Assembly: GCA_016185125.1 (NCBI GenBank)
Contig: JACPOC010000032.1
Coordinates: 87,376-151,375 of the forward strand
Source: Bacteroidota bacterium
Lineage (GTDB): Bacteria > Bacteroidota > Bacteroidia > B-17B0 > Aurantibacillaceae
Reading direction: 5' to 3'
DNA: 64,000 bases
Of this stretch, positions 26,974 through 35,700 are shown one piece after another (the stretch's first letter is position 1; every line of letters starts with the position of its first letter). The notes under the pieces were generated by a model. It worked only from the letters and a program-made list of their open reading frames with translations. It made no database searches and was not told the DNA's origin. The position numbers were made by a program, and so were the translations under genes.

Positions 26974-28056
26974 TTATTCAACGTATACTTTTAATTTAGG
27001 AAGTACTTTTTCAGGAGCTTCGTAAGTATATTTTATTTTATCATTATCTTTTACTTTACGGATGCCTTCCAGAAGAATTTTATCAGTGGCCGCTAAACCG
27101 CTTTTAATTATAAATAGATCTGGCATTTCGGATGCTATTATAATTTCTCTGGAATGAACCACATTATTTTCATCTACCACAAAAACATATTTTTTTTCCA
27201 GAATTTCATAAGTAGCTTTTTGTGGGATGATTATCGAGTTCTTCATGGGAATACCCATTTGGATATTGCCCGTTTCGCCATGGCGTAAAAGTCCTTTAGG
27301 GTTAGGGAAGGTTGCCCGGAAAGCAATGTTGCCTGTTTCATTATTAAAATCTGCTTCAATGGTTTTAACCACGCCCGGATAATCAAATAGCTGATTATTG
27401 GCCATTAATAAACTAACGCTGAGCATATTTTCTTGGGTAGTGTGCGTTTTATAATTTAAATATTCTGCTTCCGGAACATTAAAATAAACCCACATTTCGC
27501 TGTTATCAGATAACGTGGTCATCAGGTCTCCTTCGTTAATAAAACTACCTAACCTTACCTGAAAGTGATCCATAATACCGTCAAACGGTGCCCTGATTTC
27601 GGTAAATTGTAAATGGGTTTGTGCCAGTGATACTTCCGCTTTTGCTTTATCAAATTTAGCTTTTGCCAAAGCAAGTTCATTGGGCGAAACCACGTTTTTT
27701 TCAGATAACTGTTTTGTGTTTTGATATTCAATTTCCACAAAGTCCGCTTCGGCCTGAGCTTTTTGCAATTCCGCATTATAAATCAAGGGCATTATCTTAA
27801 ACATCATCTGTCCTTTTTTTACCGATTGCCCTTCATCTACAAAAATATTTTCGAGGTATCCTTTTTCCAGCGCGCGCACCTCAATGTGTTGAATGGCATG
27901 AATCTGACATACGTAATCCCGTATAATCAGTGTGTCTTTTTTTAAGGGGCTGGTAACCAAAAAGGTTAATTCTTCTTCCTTTTTTTCGTGATGTGAACCG
28001 CAACTTGAAGCACTTATTAATGCGCAAAAACCAAAACAGACAAACAATATTCTCAT
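26974..28056 (-). CDS. RND efflux periplasmic adaptor lipoprotein (AcrA-like)
   Basis: 360 residues. A short leader ends at SASSC, so Cys19 is the probable lipidated residue. The order is that of membrane fusion proteins: a lipoyl/barrel-sandwich half (EVRALEKGYLENIFVDEGQSVKKGQ), an alpha-hairpin (NAELQKAQAEADFVEIEYQ...), the second lipoyl half (FTEIRAPFDGIMDHFQVRLGSFINEGD) and a beta-barrel (GEVE-like GVVKTIEADF). It joins the inner-membrane pump to the outer-membrane duct. It is first in the operon, and a perfect 16-bp palindrome (28132-28147) lies 75 bp upstream, a candidate repressor site. Confidence 0.94.
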   Translation of the reverse strand: MRILFVCFGFCALISASSCGSHHEKKEEELTFLVTSPLKKDTLIIRDYVCQIHAIQHIEVRALEKGYLENIFVDEGQSVKKGQMMFKIMPLIYNAELQKAQAEADFVEIEYQNTKQLSEKNVVSPNELALAKAKFDKAKAEVSLAQTHLQFTEIRAPFDGIMDHFQVRLGSFINEGDLMTTLSDNSEMWVYFNVPEAEYLNYKTHTTQENMLSVSLLMANNQLFDYPGVVKTIEADFNNETGNIAFRATFPNPKGLLRHGETGNIQMGIPMKNSIIIPQKATYEILEKKYVFVVDENNVVHSREIIIASEMPDLFIIKSGLAATDKILLEGIRKVKDNDKIKYTYEAPEKVLPKLKVYVE

Positions 28057-28131
28057 AATTTGAAATTTTAAAATTTGATGTGTTGACCGATGAATAAATA
28101 TGTTTGCATATTAAATACAACGGTAGTGGAT

Positions 28132-28147
28132 TGAAACATTTGTTTCA
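28132..28147. promoter_or_regulatory. Palindromic operator candidate of the RND efflux operon
   Basis: Perfect inverted repeat: TGAAACA, two bases, TGTTTCA. It lies 76 to 91 bp upstream of the adaptor start. Short palindromes of this kind before RND operons are usually bound by TetR-family repressors, but no regulator gene is near, so the binding protein is unknown. Confidence 0.5.
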
Positions 28148-28219
28148 GCAAGAGCAAAAAGAAAATAATTGCTGCCGGAAAAATATTCCATGAGCAACTA
28201 ATTTTTGCATGAAATTTTT

Positions 28220-28630
28220 TTAGATTAAATGACTTTTCCAACTATGGAAAAGCAAGAACAGTGGAACTTTTTTCTTAAGAAAAAAATAGGACAAAGAGCC
28301 CGGAAGGCGATAGTTTGATTCAATACTTTGATAAGAAATAACGTTATTAGGGCAGGCCAATAATAGTGCCTCATCGCGCTCATCGTCGTCACAGTCATCG
28401 CCGTCCTCAAGCTCTTTTTCCTTATCCTTAGCACTATTTTCGCCATTTAAAGGGTTACTGAAAGGGCTTTGGGACGCTTGCACTAATACCACTTGTGTAG
28501 AAATTGAAGTTTTATACCAAACAGCTGATTTGTGAAAAACACCCTCATGGTTAGTTGCTAACAGTGAAGTTTTAAATCCACCAATTATAGCGATAAACAA
28601 GCAAAAAAGATATGCCTTATTAATTTTCAC
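28220..28630 (-). CDS. Small exported protein with an acidic aspartate/glutamate stretch, unknown function
   Basis: 136 residues. A signal peptide (MKINKAYLFCLFIAIIGGFKTSLLA) is followed by an acidic run (KDKEKELEDGDDCDDDERDE, about residues 72-91) that could bind cations, then a hydrophobic end with SYFFLKKKVPLFLLFHSW. I know of short exported Bacteroidota proteins with a similar FHS(L/W)K ending beside efflux or metal genes, but cannot name a family. It is on the same strand as, and about 165 bases ahead of, the efflux adaptor, so it may belong to the same regulon. A role in metal or envelope stress is only a guess. Confidence 0.6.
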   Translation of the reverse strand: MKINKAYLFCLFIAIIGGFKTSLLATNHEGVFHKSAVWYKTSISTQVVLVQASQSPFSNPLNGENSAKDKEKELEDGDDCDDDERDEALLLACPNNVISYQSIESNYRLPGSLSYFFLKKKVPLFLLFHSWKSHLI

Positions 28631-28902
28631 AGATATGCAAAATTAGTTTAAAAAAATACTATCTGCAAGTTTAGTTTAGGTAGGCTGGGGCGGCTATTGG
28701 TTAAAAAACAAAATAACATCTGTTAACATTTTTAATTTCCGGCAGCCAAGCAATAAAGTGGGAGGCAAATGCACGGGCGTATGCTGTTAAAAGATGAGTT
28801 TGGTTATTGATAGCGAATAAGTATCCATTTTTGCCGTGACCCTCAAAAAACCTTGTATACATATTTAGTGATAGAAATATTTTTAAGATGTTTTATTTTT
28901 CG

Positions 28903-28910
28903 TACATTTG
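28903..28910 (+). promoter_or_regulatory. -7 element of the tRNA-His promoter
   Basis: TACATTTG is a perfect TAnnTTTG and ends 15 bases before the tRNA. No clear -33 TTG. The preceding stretch 28631-28902 holds nothing else I can support as a gene. Confidence 0.7.
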
Positions 28911-28925
28911 CACCTCGTAAAACAC

Positions 28926-29000
28926 GGTAGGTATAGCTCAGTTGGTTAGAGCATCGGTTTGTGGTACCGAGGGTCGTGGGTTCGAGTCCCATTACTTACC
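28926..29000 (+). tRNA. tRNA-His (anticodon GTG)
   Basis: All arms fold: D stem GCTC/GAGC, anticodon stem CGGTT/ (loop with GTG), T arm GTGGG/CCCAT (one G-T pair) and a 7-bp acceptor stem GTAGGTA/TACTTAC (one G-T pair). The gene encodes an extra G at position -1 paired with discriminator C73, the identity element of tRNA-His. CCA is not encoded. It stands alone and is followed by a strong terminator. Confidence 0.97.
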
Positions 29001-29008
29001 CAAATAAA

Positions 29009-29039
29009 AAACCCTTGCTAATTTATCAAGGGTTTTTTT
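29009..29039 (+). terminator. Terminator of tRNA-His, probably bidirectional
   Basis: AAACCCTTG/CAAGGGTTT stem (29009-29017 with 29027-29035) followed by T7. The minus strand also ends the stem with a T-run, so it can end the PorE-like gene whose stop is at 29065. Confidence 0.9.
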
Positions 29040-29064
29040 GTTTTCATATCCATTTATAATCTTT

Positions 29065-31749
29065 TTACTTCAAGCCTTTTAAAGCTTTCCAAAATTCTTT
29101 AGCTATAAGCATTCGCTGACCTTTGTAAAATATTACTGAAAACGCGTCGTGATAAGCAATTTTTTTTGCTTCCATGGTTCTGGTATAAACTTGACGGTAA
29201 GTTTTATAAGGCGTGGCCAATACAAAGCGTGTTAAATTATCATCGTATAATTTCTGATCTACTTTGTCGAGTGTTTCATATTTAAATGCAGGGAAATTTT
29301 TTGAATTTACATACGCTCCAATTTGCACTTTGTAATCCAGGTCTTTGGTTTGATAATCTCCAAATTTACTTAAAAACTCACCGAACATGGCCGCATCCAT
29401 TACTAAAGCTTTTGATAAATTATCTTTAGAATAAGGGATCAAATATTTTTCGAATAATCCCGCATAATCCTGATTTGCTTTTGGAAATAATCCCGAACCA
29501 TTGGTTTTTATTTTAAATTCGCCCTTTTCATTGGTTTTGGTGTCATTCATTTTAACGCCAGCCATCGGATCGTTATTTGTGTTGTTATTTATAACACCTT
29601 CAACAATTACATCTGATGGATAATCTACAAATATTTTATAGGATTTATTCTTTGGAACATTTTTAAAAACAAAATTTCCTTCGGTATCCGTTACTGTATT
29701 CATTACAACAGTGCCATCGTCCGATAGTAATTGCACTCTGGCTCCCGGAATTGGTTTTTTAGTTTTTGGATGAGTAACTTTTCCGGCAATGGTCATAAAT
29801 TCATCTCCTGAATTGGTTCCCGGCATGGTTAATTTATACGAGCCATCATCTCCGGTAATCTGATCATTAATAGTAACTCCCGCTAAACCTTTATCGTATA
29901 AATCGGTTACTTTGCCCTGTACCAGTGTGTTTTTAGGGTAATGCACAATTATATCATAATCTTTACCCTTTGGTACCGTATTGAAAACATAATTACCAAA
30001 TTTATCGGTATAAGTAGTTCGCATAATGGTTCCATCTTTCGATTTTAATTCCACTTTCACGCCTTCCAAAGGCTTTCCGGTTTCAGGGTCGGTAACTTTA
30101 CCCGAAATTTTCATATACTTATCCAAATAAGCTTGGGTGTATAAATGTATATCTAACACACTGTCTTTAAACTCTTTAAACGGACGGGTATCTAAATTAG
30201 TAGTATAAGGGATGCAAGGATCGGCTTCAAATTTTAAATTGTACTCTAATCCTAAAGGAAATACAAGTAAGTATTTTCCGGTTTCGGAATTTGAATTAAA
30301 CAAGGAGGGCTCGGCGGCAGTATTTTTAAGGCCTACCGTAATGTTTGAATAACCCGGTTCTTCGTTAATAAATACCGAACCTTTTAAAACAAAAACCGCG
30401 GTGTTTCCAAAATGCCCTGGAGCAGCCATGTAAATGTCCTGTTGCCCTTGTCCTTTTTTACGCATGGAAGAGAAAAATCCACGCGAACCACTGGCGTTAA
30501 TTACATAAAATTTATCGTCGAAGGGAGTGTTGATTTTATTACCGAGATTAACCGGAGTTGTCCAAGCTGTATCTCCCTGAAGTGAAGAATAAAAAATATC
30601 GTATTCGCCCATGGAAGTGATATTGTTGGACGAAAAATAAAGCGTGGTTCCATCGTAAAACAAAAATGGGGCATCCTCATTATAAGCTGTGTTAATTTTT
30701 GGGCCTAAATTAGTGGGCCTGGACCAGTTTCCGTTTGGTAATTTAATAGACCGCCATAAATCTCTTCCGCCGTAGCCGCCCGGACGCTCTGATGAAAAGA
30801 TCATGGTTTGTTCATTGGAAGAAATACAGGCGCTTCCTTCCCAAAACTCGGAGTTAACCCAGCCGGGTAATGATTTTGGCTTGCCCCATACGCTTCCATC
30901 TAAGCGCGAAAGGTAAATATTTCCTGAAGAGTCGATGGTGTTTCTAAACATGATTAATGTTTGTCCGTCGGGAGATAAGTTGATGGCCGCATCATTTCTA
31001 TCGGTGTTTAAATTTTCTATAGGAATGGCGGGCTTCCAATCGCCTTTTTCATCTTTTGTAGTTTGGTAAATATCTTCGCCATAAAAAATCCCATCAGGGT
31101 CCGGTTCTCCTTGATCGTTTACCATTCCGCCCTTAGATTTTGGGCCACGATAAGTAAACATCATTGTACTTTCATCGGCATTAATTACCGGAAAATACTC
31201 GTCATCCGTTCCGTTAATACTTTTGGATTGCGGGATTACCTGAACAATCTCGTTCTTGGTATTATCGGCATCTCTTTGTTTAATAGCAAGTGCCGATAAA
31301 CATTGTGAATAATTATAAAATGCCTTTTTATAAATAACATCGGCTGTATCCAAGTCTTTTAAAAATGTACCGTAATACTCTTTTGCTTCTTTGTAATTTT
31401 CATTTATATGCTGCGCCCTTGCTATGTAATAATTAATGTATTTAACTTGTTTGTTTTTACTTTTCTCCAATGGAAGAAGTAATTCCAATGCTTTTTCAGG
31501 CGCGTCGCTTTTATAGAGATAACAAATTCCTAAACGGTATTTATAGAATTCGTTTTCGGGTTTTCTTTGATTTAAAACCGAGTAATAATTTAGTGCTTGT
31601 TTTATATTTCCACCGGTAAAATACAATTCGCCTTTACCTTCAAACCAGGAATTACTTTTGTCTTTATACTTTTCTGCAAATTCTTGATTTTGAGAAAAAG
31701 ATTTTACTCCAAAAATAACGAGGAGTACCGCGCAATAAAAATATTTCAT
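29065..31749 (-). CDS. PorE-like T9SS-associated protein: TPR, PD40 propeller, CarboxypepD-like repeats and SPOR-like C-terminus
   Basis: 894 residues with a signal peptide (MKYFYCAVLLVIFGVKSFSQ). Residues about 25-165 form TPR-like helices (GELYFTGGNIKQALNYYSVL, KEAKEYYGTFL). Residues about 180-450 contain PD40/WD40-like blades (DGQTLIMFRNT, TMIFSSERPGGYGGRDLW, LYFSSNNITSMGEYDIFYS). Three carboxypeptidase-regulatory-like modules follow (VTDPETGKPLEGVKVEL, GLAGVTINDQITGDDGSYKL, VTHPKTKKPIPGARVQL). PorE and relatives then carry an OmpA-like peptidoglycan-binding domain. Here the end is instead SPOR-like (DYKVQIGAYVNSKNF to FYKGQRMLIAKEFWKAL, about 810-890), which could also hold peptidoglycan. 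It is last in the SprB/SprF-like operon, after PorP/SprF. Confidence 0.85.
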   Translation of the reverse strand: MKYFYCAVLLVIFGVKSFSQNQEFAEKYKDKSNSWFEGKGELYFTGGNIKQALNYYSVLNQRKPENEFYKYRLGICYLYKSDAPEKALELLLPLEKSKNKQVKYINYYIARAQHINENYKEAKEYYGTFLKDLDTADVIYKKAFYNYSQCLSALAIKQRDADNTKNEIVQVIPQSKSINGTDDEYFPVINADESTMMFTYRGPKSKGGMVNDQGEPDPDGIFYGEDIYQTTKDEKGDWKPAIPIENLNTDRNDAAINLSPDGQTLIMFRNTIDSSGNIYLSRLDGSVWGKPKSLPGWVNSEFWEGSACISSNEQTMIFSSERPGGYGGRDLWRSIKLPNGNWSRPTNLGPKINTAYNEDAPFLFYDGTTLYFSSNNITSMGEYDIFYSSLQGDTAWTTPVNLGNKINTPFDDKFYVINASGSRGFFSSMRKKGQGQQDIYMAAPGHFGNTAVFVLKGSVFINEEPGYSNITVGLKNTAAEPSLFNSNSETGKYLLVFPLGLEYNLKFEADPCIPYTTNLDTRPFKEFKDSVLDIHLYTQAYLDKYMKISGKVTDPETGKPLEGVKVELKSKDGTIMRTTYTDKFGNYVFNTVPKGKDYDIIVHYPKNTLVQGKVTDLYDKGLAGVTINDQITGDDGSYKLTMPGTNSGDEFMTIAGKVTHPKTKKPIPGARVQLLSDDGTVVMNTVTDTEGNFVFKNVPKNKSYKIFVDYPSDVIVEGVINNNTNNDPMAGVKMNDTKTNEKGEFKIKTNGSGLFPKANQDYAGLFEKYLIPYSKDNLSKALVMDAAMFGEFLSKFGDYQTKDLDYKVQIGAYVNSKNFPAFKYETLDKVDQKLYDDNLTRFVLATPYKTYRQVYTRTMEAKKIAYHDAFSVIFYKGQRMLIAKEFWKALKGLK

Positions 31750-31815
31750 TTTGCTGATTTGCTAAATGGCAATTTACCGAAATAAAAACCGGGTGTGATT
31801 AAAGTTGTGATAATA

Positions 31816-32769
31816 TTAATATAATGCTTGTGAACCTGTATTTTTTCCTGATCCTTTAAATTTGTAAGAAACAAATATCTCGGTCATTGATCCTAAATGG
31901 GGTTTTGCCGAATTTAAATACGCTACATCGTAACTAAAGCCTGCTCGTAATTTTTTGGCAATAATAATTCCAATTCCGGCAGTTACCGCGTAACTTGATT
32001 TATATCCTACAAAAACCCAACCGTATTTTTCCGATTCAGCCACCACATTAAAATCGGCCTGAACGGGGGCCGAACTTGCAAAATTACCTACTCCGGCCAT
32101 GTATCTAACTATGGCAGAGGGTGTTATGGTTAAAGGAAAATTGCCTTCAGATGCTTTTATTGCATACTGCGCATTAAAGGTAAAGTGCCTTGTGGGAATA
32201 TATTTAACCGATTTATTATAAGGATCAATGTATCTCACTCGGCTTTCAAATAATTGCCATCCGCTTAAGCCCACATTCAAACCTTTCCAATTAAAATTCA
32301 ATCCAAAAGCACCGTCTAAGCTCGCGCGATTTATTGGCTGAGAATACAATTGCGGATCGTTTTCCGTTTTTACCACCACACGGTTAAAATCAAATCTTCT
32401 TTGAAAAGCGCCGATGCTAACTCCGCCGCTAAAATAAGATTCTTCGCCTAATTTTACCGCGTGCGAATAATTGGCGTAGCCCGAAGTTTGACTATATAAT
32501 CCGGTTTGGTCGTTGGTAACAATAAAACCAAAACCGTTTTTCTTTGCCGTTAACGGAGCTGTAAAGCTGAACACTTGCGTAACCGGCCCATCGGGTACAC
32601 CCGACCATTGGGAGCGGTGAAGCGCAAAGGCTTCAGGCAATTCTCCCTGATAGGTCATTGCCGGATTTATCAGTAAAGTATTAAACATATACTGATTGAG
32701 CAAGGGTAATTGCTGAGCCATAACGGATGAGGTTATAAGAACCAGAATACTGAGTATATTTTTTTTCAT
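31816..32769 (-). CDS. PorP/SprF-family outer-membrane protein
   Basis: 317 residues with a signal peptide (MKKNILSILVLITSSVMAQ). QLPLLNQYMFNTLLINPAMTYQGELP followed by LHRSQWSGVPDGPVTQVFSF (each quoted in part) is the hallmark opening of the PorP/SprF family, and the rest is a predicted beta-barrel ending in IFVSYKFKG. PorP and SprF are T9SS outer-membrane partners; SprF is needed to export the adhesin SprB, a type B (CHU_C) cargo, in Flavobacterium johnsoniae. The gene is just 17 bases after a CHU_C protein gene, the same arrangement, so it most likely serves the two CHU_C proteins upstream. Confidence 0.92.
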   Translation of the reverse strand: MKKNILSILVLITSSVMAQQLPLLNQYMFNTLLINPAMTYQGELPEAFALHRSQWSGVPDGPVTQVFSFTAPLTAKKNGFGFIVTNDQTGLYSQTSGYANYSHAVKLGEESYFSGGVSIGAFQRRFDFNRVVVKTENDPQLYSQPINRASLDGAFGLNFNWKGLNVGLSGWQLFESRVRYIDPYNKSVKYIPTRHFTFNAQYAIKASEGNFPLTITPSAIVRYMAGVGNFASSAPVQADFNVVAESEKYGWVFVGYKSSYAVTAGIGIIIAKKLRAGFSYDVAYLNSAKPHLGSMTEIFVSYKFKGSGKNTGSQALY

Positions 32770-32786
32770 ATAGTTTATTTTTAAAT

Positions 32787-35700
32787 TTATCTGCTGCTGA
32801 TAATATTAATACTTCCTTTATAAATTACATTACTTTCCGGGAATTTTAACACAAAGAAATAGGTGCCATCGGGTAACCTTTGACCGTTGTACATGCCATC
32901 CCAGGTATTTTTATATCCCTTTGTTTCGTATAACAGCTGGCCGTATCGGTTCAGTATCATCACCTCATTATTTGGATAATTCTCCAAATTTCCAATCCAC
33001 CAGGTATCATTTACACCATCGTTATTGGGTGTTACTGTATTAGCTATAATAAGCTTATAATCATTCTTCACAAAAACCGTAACCTGAGTAACATCTCTGC
33101 AGCCAAAACCGTTTTGTACTATTACCGTGTAGGTTGTGTTTTTGGTGGGCCAAACATTAGGGTTAAAAACTGTAGTATCTGAAATATTATAATTTGGTGC
33201 CCAAGCATATTGAACTCCTCCGCCTGCTACTATCTGTAAAGAATAGCCAATGCTAATGGTGGTATCCGGATAGGGTTTTAAAGTAGCCGCTTGAAAGAAA
33301 AGAACATTTACCTTTACTTTATTAGAAGTATCGGCCGGACAAATTCCGTTCTTTACTATGGCCGAATACAAACCTGAGGTTGCTAAATTACTGAATGAAT
33401 ACACCGAAAGCGTGTTACTTAAACTGCTCCACGTCTGTCCGTTATTTGATGAAAATATCCAATCGGTTACTGCCCCTGTGTAGGAAGCTAAACTCAAAGT
33501 TCCGGAGTTGGAGGTAGAACATACCACCGTGTCCTTTCTTAATATACCGCCATCCGAGGCGGAATTAACAGTAATAGTTGAGGCGTTAGAAAACGCACCG
33601 GAACAGTTACCACTTTGTACGTAAGCTTGATAGATAGTTGTTTGGTTAAGGTTAGAATAAGTTTGGGCGGTGGAAGTATTGGATAATGGGGTCCAGTTAA
33701 TTCCTCCATTAGTAGAGTACTGCCAAAACATAACACTGCCATTATTTCCATTAAGGGAAAGGGTAGCACTATTTGAAGATGCACAAACTGTGGTATTACT
33801 TTGAACAGATCCGGGAATTGTTGTAGGATAAATAGTAACCGTTTTATACAAAGTGTCATCGCATCCATAATCGGAATTAGCAACTAACATCACCGTATAA
33901 GTGCCTGGTGCAGTATAAGTTACAACCGGTTGAAACGCGCCGGAAGTGGTACCATTTCCAAAATCCCAAAGCCAAGACGCTATTACTCCGCTGCCACCAA
34001 TCCAACTGCTGTTGGTAAATGAAGTAGAACTTCCAATACATGTTGCAGCGGTAGCAAAATTAAGTATAGGCAAAGGATTTATATTAATAGGATGCACCAC
34101 CGTATCTGTACAGCCAAAACTATTGGTTACTACCAGAGTTACAGTTTTTATTCCCGAAAAGGTATAACCCACAGAAACTGTTTGGGTAATTGCAGTACTT
34201 GGTGTACTTCCGCTTCCTAAAAACCATTGATAACTGTTGGTGCCACCTCCTGCAACAGTACCGGTTAACGCTACAGGCTGATTATCCAAACAAACATTTG
34301 CAGGATATAAAAAATCCGCTGAAGAAAATCCTGTAAGCACCGAAACAGTAGAAATATTAGAAGCCGTACAACCCGCATTACTTACATAATTTAAAGTATA
34401 AGTTGTTGTTACAGAGGGCATTACCACAATACTTGAGGTCGTGCTACCTGTAGGGTTCCAGGAAAAGGTACCTCCCGCAGGTATAACAGTAGCTACCAGC
34501 GCTGCACTTGCTCCCGAACCGGAACATATAGTAGCATTATTTACTGAAAGGGTTGGTGTTGCCGAAACAATTACCTGGGCAGTGGCTGTACCTGCACAAC
34601 CGGCAGTACTCACATAGTTAAGCGTGTAAATGGTGGTGCTCGCAGGTGAAACTGCTATGGAGGGGTTGTTTTGACCCCCGGGTGTCCAGGTGTAGTTTCC
34701 TCCGGTAGGATTTACTGTTGAAGATAAAACCGCGCTTGCACCCGGACATATAGTGGCATTATTAATTGAAATTATCGGTCCTGAGTTTACCGAAACAGTA
34801 CTAATGGCCTTATTCACGCAGCCATCCGGTGAGGCATAATTTACGGTATAATTGGTTGTTGATGAAGGAGATACAACAATATTTGGGGTAGATTGCCCAC
34901 CCGGCATCCAGGTATAAGTACCGGCACTCGGATTAACCGTCGAATTTAAAGTAGTACTTAAGCCCGCGCAAATAACCGCATTATTAACCGTTACAGTAGG
35001 ACTTTTAACCTGCACGCTTGCCGAAGCTGTAGCCGTACAGCCCCCCGGCGCAGTATATAATAAAGAATAATTTTGCGATGAAGGGGGCGAAACAGTAATG
35101 TTGGCTGTGGTTAAGCCTCCCGGCATCCAATTATAGGTTCCTCCACCCGGGCTAACGGTGCTGCTTAACACGGTAGATGATCCGGAGCATATAGTAGGAT
35201 TTGCTACTGAAACGGAAAGTGCCGGATTGGGAGCTACAACAACTGTGCCGGTGGCTGTACCAGTACATCCGCTGGTAGTGGTATAACTTAAATTATAAAC
35301 CTGCGTTGAAGCAGGTGATACAACAATGTTGGATGAGGATAAATTCCCGGGCATCCAGTTATATGCTCCTCCTGTAATATTAACTACACCATTTAATGTG
35401 GTGGATTGACCCGAACAAATAGTTGAACTAACCGGTGAAATGGAAACCACCGGATTTGGATTAACGTTAACTGGAGTTGAAGCCGAACCGGTACACCCCG
35501 CAGGACTGGTGTATACTAAATTGTAGGTAGTGGTAGAACCCGGTGACGCCACAAAACTTGGGGATGTAGACCCGCCAGGTGACCAATTATAAGTTCCTCC
35601 TGCCGGGTTTACCGAGCTGTTTAAGGTGCTGGATTGCCCTAAACAAATATTGGCGGGAGTTGCCGATACCGACACCCCGGGGCTGGGAGATACGTTAATA

